Shown one piece after another: positions 22,727 to 32,604 of a stretch of DNA of 64,000 nucleotides. Made by a program: the position numbers and the translations under genes. The stretch spans positions 140,477,426 through 140,541,425 of the forward strand of contig NC_089585.1 of assembly GCF_019320115.1 (NCBI RefSeq), written 5' to 3'. This stretch comes from Miscanthus floridulus (lineage: Eukaryota > Streptophyta > Magnoliopsida > Poales > Poaceae). How positions within the stretch are numbered: the first letter of the stretch is position 1; each line of letters opens with the position of its first letter. The notes under the pieces were generated by a model, which made no database searches, was not told where the DNA came from, and saw nothing but the letters and a program-made list of their open reading frames with translations.

Positions 22727-24160
22727 TTAATGAGAATGACCTTGTGCTTCATTTGATCTCCCATCTTGATTATTTCTTATTGCGGAAGCTTCACCATGTT
22801 CATTGGATGAAACATGATGAATAGTTGGATCAAGATCATCATGCACAACATGGTCTTCATCTTCATCTTCAATGGGCTTTACTTTACCAATAACAAGCTT
22901 CTTGATTACTTCGTGTGGAGCTTCTTCATTACCTATATTCTCAACATTGACTTGCTCTTTTTGAGAGCCGTCGGTTTCATTAAAAGTCACATCTACCGCT
23001 ATTTCAATCAAACCGTTGGTTTTAATGAAAACACGATATTCATGTTTGTTAGTACCATAACCAAGCATGAAACCTTCATCAATCTTTGGTGCAAACTTAG
23101 AGCTTTTGGATTTCTTGTTAAGTATAAAACACGTGGATCCAAACACTCTAAAGTAGTGCACCTTGGGCTTTTTACCGGTTAGAAGTTCATAGGCGGTCTT
23201 TTCTCTTTTCTTGTGAAGGTATAAGCGGTTGATGGCATGGCATGCCATGTTGACCGCTTCCGCCCAATAGTTGGTTGGAGTCTTATACTCATCCAACATT
23301 GCTCTTGCGGCTTCTATGAGCGTTCGGTTCTTCCTATCCACAACACTATTTTGTTGTGGAGTGTATGGAACCGAAAACTCATGCTTGATTTCTTCTTCAT
23401 CAAGAAACTCTTCAATGTTGGTGTTCTTGAACTTTGTCCCGTTGTCACTTCTAACTTTCTTGATTTTGACATCAAACTCATTTTGGGCTCTTCTTGCAAA
23501 CTTCTTGAAGATACCTTGGACTTCACTTTTTTCACGCAAAAAGAATACCCAAGTGAAACAAGAATAATCATCAACAATTACAAAACCATATTTGTTACCA
23601 CCAATGCTTATGTAAGCGACGGGTCCAAATATGTCTATGTGAAGCAACTCCAATGGCCTTTTGGTTGTCACAACATTCTTGACAAGATGTTTAGCTCCAA
23701 CTTGTTTTCCCGCTTGGCATGCGCTATAAATCCTATCTTTCTCAAAAGAAATATTTGTTAGTCCAAGGATATGTTCACCCTTTTGAAGTTTGGCCAAGTT
23801 CCTTATCCCAACATGGGTAAGTCGGCGATGCCACAACCAACCCATGCTAGATTTTGCCATTAAACAAGTCTCGGGATTTACTCTATTTGATGTGAAATCA
23901 ACTAGATAGAGTTTCCCTTTTAAATGACCCGTAAATGCAATAGAAGAATCCTCCCTTCTATAGACTTCCACACCCTTATCCGTAAAGAGACAATTATAAC
24001 CCATTTCACAAAGTTGTGAAACGGACAACAAATTGTATCTCAACGAATTCACAAGTAAAACATTGGAAATGGAATTATCATTTGATATAGCAATTTTACC
24101 CCAAACCGAGGACTTCTCCTTTTCCATTATCACCAAACACAATATTTCCACTTTGATCAT
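22727..24160 (-). pseudogene. Sirevirus integrase with GAG-pre-integrase zinc domain
   Basis: Copia integrase, which joins element cDNA to host DNA. After the end of the protease region (LRYNLLSVSQLCEMGYNC), the HHCC zinc region reads WHRRLTHVG...YSACQAGK, where the first cysteine of the CxxC pair has become tyrosine. The core has HIDIFGPV (first Asp), VRSDNGTKF (second Asp) and NSVVDRKNRTLIEAARAML, where the catalytic glutamate is replaced by aspartate. GYGTNKHEYRVF and VDVTFNETD precede an acidic linker. The 477-codon frame is open but two key residues are changed, so it is probably inactive. Confidence 0.88.
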
Positions 24161-24174
24161 GACTTGGTTGGAAT

Positions 24175-24260
24175 GATGTGAATATATCCTTTTCTCCGGT
24201 CATATGATTGGTGCATCCACTATTCAACACCCAACTTGTTCTACCAGAGGAATATTCCTA
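24175..24260 (-). pseudogene. Sirevirus aspartic protease active-site region
   Basis: The minus strand reads SWVLNSGCTNHMTG at about 24240-24195. Copia proteases have DSGC here; the catalytic Asp codon is AAT (Asn) at 24224-24222. Upstream (24591-24292) is a linker frame ending VWVPKFYVANPLGPK. The protease would normally cleave the Gag-Pol polyprotein; this copy has lost the catalytic residue. Confidence 0.7.
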
Positions 24261-24887
24261 CAAAGACAAATTAAGCTTTTGTTTTAGGTATTCAAAAAGA
24301 TTTGGGTCCTAGGGGGTTAGCCACATAAAACTTCGGCACCCAAACACTCCTCATAATTTCCTTTCTCTTTTGGGCACCAACATACTTAATCACAATCTTG
24401 TCATCCTTGCCCCAACAACACATATAGTCACTAGCATAGCACTGTGGAAGTGGTGCTTGTGGCTTTGGGACATCGGATTGCTTTGTCTTGATTGTCTTGT
24501 TACTTGTAGGTTGGATCTTTGGAATATAGACCTTGTTGTTGGCCTTGCATATAAGCTCATCAGAGCAACGCCCTTGTTGAACTTCACACAAGGCACACCA
24601 TTGATCATGTTCCTTCCATTGGCCTTTCCATCATACCTATTGTAGCCAATGCCTTCCTTGATTGATGGGTGCCTTGATGACTTGTATATAGTCTTGTTAG
24701 ATTGCTCTTAACACTTGCACCCATTCTTCAATATCATCTTCAACCTATGAATCTCCTTGTCTTTCTTCTCAAACTCAACAAGGTTAGTTGTATATGCATT
24801 CACATCAATTTTATAGCATCTTTTACAACTAACACTAGTGGAGACATTAGAGTCTTCGGTTGCCTTAGGAGAAGTTGAAGTGCTAGC

Positions 24888-25434
24888 CTAAAGACTACTA
24901 TAGTTTAACTCATGATTTTGGTATTTTTCTTCCAAGCTTGTGAGGCTTTCTTGAGCTATACTCTTCTCATTCTTAAGGCTAGCTACTTGATCATTAACCG
25001 AGGAATGTTCCTTAGTCAATTTCCCAATTGAGTTATTGGCTAAAGACAATTCTACGGTTAACTTCTCAACCTTCATCTTTTCCTCGGTGATAGATGCTTC
25101 AAGTGCAAGGTTTTTCTCTCTATTGAGTAATTATATCTCCTTGCATCTCTAAGCATCTATCTCTCTTCTCTAATTTCTTCATTAGCGTTTTTATTTTAGT
25201 GAAGACCTTTTTACCAAATTTCTTTATCATAGTTGCTTCAATTTCTTTTATGTTCTCATCACAACTATCATTCTCATCACTAGATGAGATGGGTGTAGTA
25301 TGTACCTTCTCTCCTTTTGCCATGAGGCAAGTTGGAGTGTAGTAGTCATTGTCGATGAGCTTGGAGAAGAGCTTCGGTGGTGAAGATAGGTTGGGGAAGA
25401 GTTTTGGTGGTGAAGTTAAGTCGGGGAAGATCAT
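24888..25434 (-). pseudogene. Sirevirus Gag C-terminal coiled-coil region
   Basis: Two frames: 25434-25120 with LIDNDYYTPTCLMAKG and KKVFTKIKTLMKKLEKRDR, and 25076-24888 with VEKLTVELSLANNSIGKLTK and LTSLEEKYQNHELNY. Heptad-like patterns suggest coiled coils. Extended Gag with coiled coils after the zinc knuckle is typical of Sireviruses. Stops separate the pieces. Confidence 0.6.
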
Positions 25435-25638
25435 GGTCGGTGAAGAAGAGTGGTGGATGGCAATGTTTGTAGCTCCCTTCTTCTTCTTCTCATCATCGCT
25501 TGAGTCACTATCACTTGACTCCCATTCTTCCCCAAGATGAGCTTCACCTCTCTTCTTGCCTTTGTTCTTCTTGTCTTCATCCTTGTCATGCTTGTGCTTC
25601 TTTTTCTCATTTGGACAATCGGCTATGAAGTGACCGGT

Positions 25639-26808
25639 TTAACTACATCCATAGCAAAATCTCTTTTTGAACCTTCTCTTTCCATCACCATAGGTCTTGC
25701 GGTTGCTTTTCTTCTTCATAAACTTTCTAAGATTTCTAATCACAAATATAGCCTTCGCATCGAAATCTTCTTCTCCACTTGAGGAATCATCCTTCACTTT
25801 CTTCTTCTTTTCTTGACTTAAACCTTGACCTTCATGTTGTTGAGTTGCTTTAAGGGCTGCACTCTTGTTGAATCCCATTGCATTAGGATTTTGATTGTGA
25901 GCATTGATTGCATCTTCATCTAGACACTCATGATGCTTGAGTTTTGAAAGAACTTCTTGAGGGGTCATCTCATCATAACCGGACCTTTCCATGATCACGG
26001 ACGCTAGCATGTTGTTCTTGGCTCTATAGGTTCTCAACATCTTTCTAGCAACCTTGTTGTCATCCCATTCGGTGCTTCCAAGAGCTCTTATGTGGTTGAC
26101 CAATGCCATAAGCCTATCAAACATGGATTGTGTTGTTTTATTTTGCAAGAATACAAATCTTTCCAATTCACTATGAAGCAACTCAATGTTGCCTTTTCTC
26201 ACACTTTTATCTCCTTCAAATGACACTTTCAAAGTATCCCAAATTTGTTTTGCACTTTCCATTCCATTCACTTTTCTAAACTCATCCGGGGCTAGGCTTG
26301 ACACAAGCAATGCTATGGCTTGTGCATTTTGATGGAGGTTGTGCACTTCTTCTAGAGTTATCTCTCTATCTTCATTGGTAGGAATCATCACACCAACATC
26401 CACAACTTCCCAAAGTCTTGCGGCTATGAGATGCATCTTTTGTAAGACCAATCGGTGTATCTTGTTTCATCAAAGTGAGGTCGCTTGCCAATGTTGACGG
26501 ACGGAGTATATAGTGTTGAACTTTTCATGAGTTGTCCATAGTCAAAGCTCATGTTTGAATATATTCCCTTTTCATAAGCATGCTCACCGGCTCCAATATC
26601 ACTAGCGGCATCTTTGTTTGTTTCATTCTTGTCACTAGTATCATTCTTGCCACTTATTGCATCATCAACCTTCTTGCTCAATTCTTCCTTCATCTTGCAT
26701 CTTTTTCATTTCATCTTGAAAGAGCTTGGCTTGAGCACTCATCAACTCTTCAGCTATTTTCTTGGCCATTTTAATGGCAACGACTTGCATCTTATCAGAC
26801 TTCGACAT
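25639..26808 (-). pseudogene. Sirevirus Gag, N-terminal and capsid part
   Basis: Gag packages element RNA into particles. The likely start is the ATG at 26808 (MSKSDKMQVVAIKMAKKIAE), followed by a frameshift near 26700, then GKRPHFDETRYTDWSYK (26693-26424) and another frame change near 26440. The capsid-like UBN2 region runs from MHLIAARLWEVVDVG through QIWDTLKVSFEGDKSV, LERFVFLQNKTTQSMFDR, YDEMTPQEVLSKLKHHE and a basic Lys-rich stretch. The CCHC knuckle begins CYGCS and is cut by a TAA at 25641-25639; the next codons read TGHFIADCP, the second half of the same zinc knuckle. Confidence 0.85.
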
Positions 26809-26844
26809 TGTTTCTTCTCACGCGGTGAAGCACAAAGAGAAGAC

Positions 26845-26861
26845 CTCGCTTTGATACCAAT
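26845..26861 (-). other. Primer binding site (initiator Met tRNA)
   Basis: The minus strand reads TGGTATCAAAGCGAGG directly after the 5' LTR end, complementary in its first half to the 3' end of plant initiator tRNA-Met. It fixes the orientation of the element. Confidence 0.85.
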
Positions 26862-28430
26862 TGAAAGGATCTAACAATGCCTAGAGGGGGGGGGGGTAAA
26901 TAGGCATATCTAAAAATTTACTGCAAATGCTAAGTTCAAATTTGTCAGTCAATGTCAGAAGTCCCGGCGTTTCGGTCGGAACTCCCGACGTTGTCAGAAG
27001 TTCCAGCACAAACGTCAGCAGTTCCGACGCCTACATGAACTATAAAAGTAGTGCCAAATTTAACTTTACAGATAAATAATCTTACAACCTCACTTCCTAG
27101 TGATTTGGTGAAGATGTTGGGTCACTCCCTTGACACCGTAATGCCTCCAAACAGTAGATCAAGTCCAAACCTGAAAATGGAAGTTTGGGAGACAAAGAGA
27201 CAAACACATACAAGTAATCTCTAGCAATCACAACAACAAGCACACGAGACACAAGGATTTATCTCGAGGTTCGGCAACCCCACTAAGGAGTTCTTACGTC
27301 CTCGTTGTTGAGGTGACCACCAAGGTCGGAGTCTTTTCCACCTCATTGCCTCTCTCAAAGCGACCACAAAGGTCACTTGAGCTTTCCACTAAGAAATTGA
27401 AGGATGATACAAACTTCCCAAGGCTCTTCCACAAGATGGAAGCTCTTGGGCAACGCCTAGCCGACTAGAGGCAAAGCCCCAAGACTAATAGACGCAAAAT
27501 CAACCGGTTTGACGAAGAAATCAAGTGCTCAAGCTTGCCAAAGTGATGCTCTTACTTAATCCACTCTCCTTTCACTCAAAACCCTAAGAGAATCGAAGAT
27601 TAGAGCAAAGGGGAAAGGACAGGGGTGCTTTAGTTGCTTGGAAGCTGTTGAGCACGAAGTGGGTTAGCTGTGAATGAGTCCGTAACGGTTAGAAGTGAAG
27701 AGAGTGGTATTTATACCCCAAGTGAAAATCTAACCGTTCAGATCTATGTCGGAAGTTTCGACGTAGATCTCGGGACTTTCGACATCAACAGAAAGAACTT
27801 TTCACACGGGGTCAGGAGTCCATGCGTGCAAGTTAATGTCGGAACTCCCGGCAAACATCGGGACTTCCGACGGTCGGAAGTTTCGACGTACGTCGGGACT
27901 TCCGACGAGCGCAGTTAAAATAGCCAGTAAAGCTCCAGGTGTCGGAACTCTCGACAAGCTTCGGGACTTCCGACGGTTGAAAGTTCTGACGTACGTCGGG
28001 ACTTCCGACAAGCACAGACAGCCAGACAGTCAGAACCACCGATGCCGGGACTCCCGGCTTGGGTCGGGACTTCCGACATCGACAGTCACAGAAAAAATAA
28101 TCTACGTGCTCGTGGAGTGCTAGAGTGTCTCTCTTTTGATTTAATTATTATGCTTGAGCACTCTATCTTCCCCAGACCAACTAAATTTGCATCCCTCTTT
28201 ATAGTGCGGCGGATCCTAAACTCAAAAGCAAAAATAAAACATTTGGAGAGCGCTTTGAGTTCGTCCACCTTTACAACTTAAAAAATTGAGGAATACCATT
28301 TCATCTTTATCAACTCTTTAATTCTTTCTTGGGACTAATAGCTGCAACGTATCTCATTAAGATCACATTAGTCCCTAATTTGGATGTCATCAATACACCA
28401 AAACCCACATACGGGGTAAATGCACTTTCA
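26862..28430 (-). repeat. 5' LTR of the Sirevirus
   Basis: 1569 bp partner of the LTR at 11622-13220. TATA box (TATAAATA on the minus strand) at 27708-27715, palindrome cluster at about 27745-28085, end CACTTTCA followed by the TCTGT duplication. A 12-base G run at about 26885 is longer than in the partner. Confidence 0.92.
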
Positions 28431-28435
28431 TCTGT

Positions 28436-29504
28436 AGGGTTCTAAAAAATTCAGGAAAAAAAACTAGAGATAGGGTGAGCTGTCTGTGTTATGGATATAA
28501 AGCTACAAATAGCACACATGCTGTTCACATGGACTACCTCAATATACCACAATACATTTCTTATAAAGGCACCTAGCCACCTTATTATTTCCTAAATGAA
28601 TGGGGGGAAACTTATTTCTTGACAAAGCATAGAAAAAGAGTGATCCGCAGACCTACTAATGTTCTTTGGCTAGGCCCGAGATTCATCTCCACTAATCCCA
28701 ATACATGCTACTTTTGATAAGTCATGGTGTCGTGGTGGGTGAACAACTCTCCAAACATTCAGGTTACAACCAAGCCAAGCCTATGTAAACTATCCGGGTA
28801 CAACTTCCTTCGTATTCCACGAGTGTCTCCCATGGGAAAGTGATACACGAGGAACCCAAAAAAATATTAAAATCATGAAAATATATTTATAAACTTCCAA
28901 AGTTTTGATTTTGCTCTAGGAAAAAAAATGGTGAAAGTACCCATCATGAATGGATGTTGCATTCCTGCTGGTCTTTATCTCATATATTTGTTGTGAAATT
29001 TTTTGAAAACAAGTTTATACATTGATCAGAATATTTTTGGAATTTACAATATTTTCAAGGTATTTCCCCCTTTTTTCTATATTTTTATTCTAATTTCTTG
29101 CAGCCTCGACATATATTTTCACGAGCGGTATATATTTCCTTTGGGTTTGTAGTGTCTCGATCCATCTCTACGATTTTTTCCTCATAATTTATATGGTTAT
29201 ATATCATTTTTTGTGGTTTAAAACCCTTATCAGGTGTTTACCGAAAGGGGAAAAAAAAACTTAAGAGATAGATTGAGAACCATCCTGATCCTGCAAACCT
29301 AATTTTTGTGCTTTGAACCATCTCTAAGATGACCTTTTCCGCTTTCGCAGCATATAGAACGAACATACCAAATCAGGGAAAGTCAAACTTGTCACGCATC
29401 ACCTGCTGGTAGCAAACTTGGGAGCCAAGTACCTTGATTTGATCTGCTCGCGCGGTGCGGCGCTCGATCTCACCTCGTTTGATTTCCCTTTCCTCGTGTG
29501 TTAG
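28436..29504. other. AT-rich region upstream of the RING gene
   Basis: About 1.07 kb with no recognisable ORF or repeat structure. It should contain the 5' part of the RING gene, since the visible exon at 29505 starts at a splice acceptor (TGTGTTAG), but I cannot identify an upstream exon with a start codon. The Sirevirus at 28430 may have separated the promoter from the gene. Confidence 0.3.
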
Positions 29505-29753
29505 GTTGCGGCGGCGGAGGATTGCGGGGTGTGCGCCATCTGCCTCGACAGGATAGCGCTCCAGGAGACGGCCCTCGTCAAGGGCTGCGACCACGCCTAC
29601 TGGTCCGTTGCTAATTTCCCCACCTCTCCCCCTTCCTCCAGATTATTTACTGGTATATACTTAGTTGCGCGGTGGAATTGCTGTTAGGTTGTTTGTTATT
29701 CCCCACCTCTAATAGCAATCGAATCCCTAGATTTGGCGCACTATTTCGCACCT

Positions 29754-29754
<1 letters not shown>

Positions 29755-29794
<40 letters not shown>
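29755..29794. repeat. 40-base poly-C tract in intron 1 of the RING gene
   Basis: An unbroken run of about 40 C between CACCTT and AAATTAGC. It is either a true homopolymer or an assembly or base-calling artefact. Confidence 0.9.
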
Positions 29795-29796
<2 letters not shown>

Positions 29797-31181
29797 ATTA
29801 GCAGCGCTTTGCTTGATACTGTAATTGCCATCCCCTTTCTAGGCCGTTTGCTGTGTTCGTTTTCGTTGTCTTGCTGACATGTAGCTCTACAAATCTAATT
29901 CAACACCTTACACACTTACCGGGCTGCCCTGACGCCCTGACCTTGTGATTCACAAGCTGATTTTTCTTAATTGCGTTAACACATGCAGTTTGATTCTGTC
30001 ATCTTAGACCTATGGAATAGATGCGGCGCCGGTCCAGTGAGATTATTCTGGAACACTATCATGTGTTCCCTTGTACAAGTGACTGACTTCAACTTATTCT
30101 TTAGCACAGTTGCCATGTGCATCTTGCCCTTTGCCCGACCAACCACGCCGTGCACTCAATGGTTGTTTCACCAACCCTTGTGGCTTTCAGCTCTAGATTG
30201 AATTATAGAGCTTGACTTTGTGCCTATGTGTAAAGTAGCAAGCAGCAAGTACCTTCGATGTATCCATTACAGCTGATGCTGAAGGACTAACGTCTGGCGA
30301 TACCTCCTGTTTTCCAGTTGCTATAATTTTCTGTTTTCAAGTGTTACTGCTTGGTAAAATATAATTGATGTGGCATTGATCCTACAGTGTTCACCCTTTT
30401 ATATCTGACACTGATCCTCTTACTAAAAGATGACTGTTCATTATATTTGAAATCTGTTTTGTGATTGCAGTGTAACCTGTATTTTGAGGTGGGCATCCTA
30501 CAAGCAAAACCCTCTGTGCCCACAGTGCAAGCATCCATTCGAATTCCTCAGCGTGCACCGCTCTCTTGACGGCTGGTAACCCCTTGTGTTCATCTGAAAT
30601 GTGGGGGGGCTAAAATGTTTCAGGTAGAATGTGAGCTTAATGCCTGTTTCTTTTCTTCAGCCTACATGACTACCTGTTTGAGGAGAGCGTTTGCCTTCTC
30701 CTGAGGGCCGCTTGGTTTGAACCTCTGATCGTAGAGGCTCACGAAGAGGCTCTGGAAGAAGAAGAGTTCTTCCACGAGCAATACCAATACGATGACGCCG
30801 AAGATGATCTTGACGAGGAATCTTATTACATGAGCAGGTCCCCAAGCATTCGTATTAGTAACAGGAGATGGGGTGACAATGGATACATCAGAGGAGGCAG
30901 GAAAGAGGCGAGGCCAGTGAATACTGATGCTTCTGCTGGTCCAGGACCCCGAAGAAGAAAGAGAAAGCTGCATCGTCTTCGGCGTCGGTGTCAGGTTCGG
31001 GATCAGGGTCTGTATCCAAGGATGTCGCTGGAAGGCGAGCGAAGAGGGCGCAGAAGCCAGAAGCTGCGGACAGGGCAGCTGCAGAGAAGCACCTGCAGAG
31101 GTTGGGGCTGAGGAAAGCACCTGAGCCTGAAGTGCCCGCGGAGGTTGGGCCTCAGCGAGTGAGCGTAATGGTGCTGCTAAC

Positions 31182-31753
31182 CAAAGTTCAAGAAGGCGCT
31201 AGGAGCTCTCTAGGCGGTGACCCATAGCCTAACACCTAGCGGGCCTAGACGAGCCTAGGTGTTTTAAGGTGTTTTCGTAGGCGGTAGCTAATACATGCAT
31301 AAATACTTAAAAGAAAGAAAAAATAGCAGATCGGTGGAGAAAGAAGAGAAGGCTCAATAACGCCCTAAGTCTCCCAAGTCTGGTTCAAAAGTCTTATCCC
31401 CTCCCCTCCAAGCTTCTATTCCCGTCTCTCTCCCACTCAGCCTCTGCTCGCGCTCGCCCACGCCGATGCCATCGCCCGACGCCCTGACGTCGCATACTTC
31501 CCCACCAGTCGTCGCTGCCCCTGTCGATATTCGCCATCGCCTGACGCCGCCTCTTCCCCCACAGGCTGCCGTTGCCTCATCTTAGCTCCTCCCCCATCGT
31601 CTCCCGACACGTCCCTGCCTTGGCGGATCTGGCCGCCTTTCATCGGCAACAGTTGGGCAGCCGCCTAGGTACCCGCCTACCCCCTAGGCGAGGCGGTACC
31701 CCGTCCCCTAGCGCGCCCAGGCGACCGTTCTAGCGTCGCCTTTTTGAACATTG
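31182..31753. mobile_element. hAT-type non-autonomous element with TSD CTGCTAAC
   Basis: 572 bp. The termini CAAAGTTCAAGAAGGCG and, in reverse complement, CAATGTTCAAAAAGGCG are inverted repeats, and CTGCTAAC flanks both sides (31174-31181 and 31754-31761), an 8 bp duplication as hAT elements make. Inside are many CTAGGCG / CGCCTAG units at both ends. It is inserted in the final codons of the RING gene reading frame and encodes no transposase. Confidence 0.85.
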
Positions 31754-31855
31754 CTGCTAACAACACTGCAGCCATTTAGGCCACAAATAATCTTCCACTG
31801 TGAAGACCGTGAGCGTGGCCTTGTATCATGGCAGCTTTTCGCCGCGTTGTACATA

Positions 31856-32604
31856 GGGCCCGTTTGGTAGAGCTCCGGCTCCAGCCAAAACTGCTTCAGT
31901 TGTAGCTTTACCGGGGGAGCAGATTCACTTGAGGAGCTGAAACAGTTTTTTTGGACCGTTTGGTAAAACAGCTTCTCCCGGTCGTTGAAAAGAAGAAAAT
32001 GTCCACAATACCCTTCTTTTTTTATTTTTTTCTCTCCTTTTATTTCTCTTTATTTATTCTCTCTCTACCTTATCACCAATGCGGCAATGCACGCAGACCC
32101 GTCTGACACCTGCCTTATCCTCTCGCTACTCTCTACCTTATCCTCTCGTTACTCTGTCCCGTGGCCTCCTATTCCTCTTCCCCACGCCTCCGCCTCCCCG
32201 TGCCGCAAGAGACCGAGGACCGAGCCACGAGCGGCAGCTCGCTGGAGTAGCCTGACCACGTGCGGCTGGCCATGGGAGCTCGAGCACGCACGGCCGGCGT
32301 GGCGCACACGCCCGTGTCCGCGAAGACCAACACCGCGCCGCCTCTGCTCCTCCCCAGGCTGACGCTGCTCCGTGCCCACGCGCATGGAAGAAGGCAGGGG
32401 CATCCGCGGCCAAATACGCCATGGACCCACGTGCTCCTGACAAGGAGCCGGAGGAAGCTCGATTTTTTTGGCTCCAACCGACGCGCCTGGCGTGTGAGAG
32501 CGCAAATCACGCGGCTCTTTCGTCGGAGCTAGTTCCTTCTGACCCGTTTGGCACTCAAAGCACAAAAACAGCTCCAGGAGTTGTCCCCGGAGCCATACTA
32601 AACG
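31856..32604. mobile_element. Putative TIR element with GGGCCCGTTTGGTAGAGCTCC terminus
   Basis: The left end begins GGGCCCGTTTGGTAGAGCTC and continues CGGCTCCAGCC; the right end CGGAGCCATACTAAACG is a decayed inverted match (CGTTTAGTATGGCTCCG). Inner subterminal GGAGCTGAAACAG / CAGCTCCAGGAG also pair. About 750 bp, GC-rich centre, no recognisable transposase. The right end abuts the left inverted repeat of the next element, and target duplications are not clear. Confidence 0.45.

Larger units (their letters stand above)
11622..28430 (-). mobile_element. Complete Sirevirus (Ty1/copia) with nested solo LTR
   Basis: A 16.8 kb insertion flanked by perfect TCTGT duplications (11617-11621, 28431-28435). 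LTRs of 1599 bp (left, 3') and 1569 bp (right, 5') have TGAAAG...CTTTCA ends. Directly inside the right LTR is a Met-tRNA primer site (TGGTATCAAAGCGAGG on the minus strand), and inside the left LTR a polypurine tract (AAAAAGGGGGAGAT). Order on the minus strand is gag, protease, integrase, reverse transcriptase, RNase H, then an env-like ORF, as in the Sirevirus/Maximus lineage. About 4.4 kb of the length is a gypsy solo LTR at 13837-18244. Stops, frameshifts, catalytic substitutions and an RNase H deletion show it is inactive. LTR divergence looks like several percent. Confidence 0.92.
29505..31779 (+). pseudogene. RING finger (C3HC4) E3-ligase-like gene, 3' end disrupted
   Basis: Visible exons are 29505-29602, 30471-30575 and 30661 to the original end at 31779, with GT-AG borders and frames that join. 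Splicing rebuilds a RING domain: CAIC, then KGCDH, AYC across intron 1, VTC and PLCPQC, the spacing of C3HC4 zinc binding. Then come EFLSVHRSLDG, LFEESVCLLLRAAWFEP, an acidic stretch and SIRISNRRWGDNGY, the layout of a conserved plant RING family presumed to act as ubiquitin ligases. In the last exon the original frame changes twice: near 30940-30960 (family-like RRAKRAQKPEAADRAA is in another frame) and again near 31130-31150 (SASERNGAAN in a third). A hAT element interrupts the last codons at 31182. The unshifted frame stops at 31111. It may still give a RING protein with an altered tail. No start codon was identified. Confidence 0.72.
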
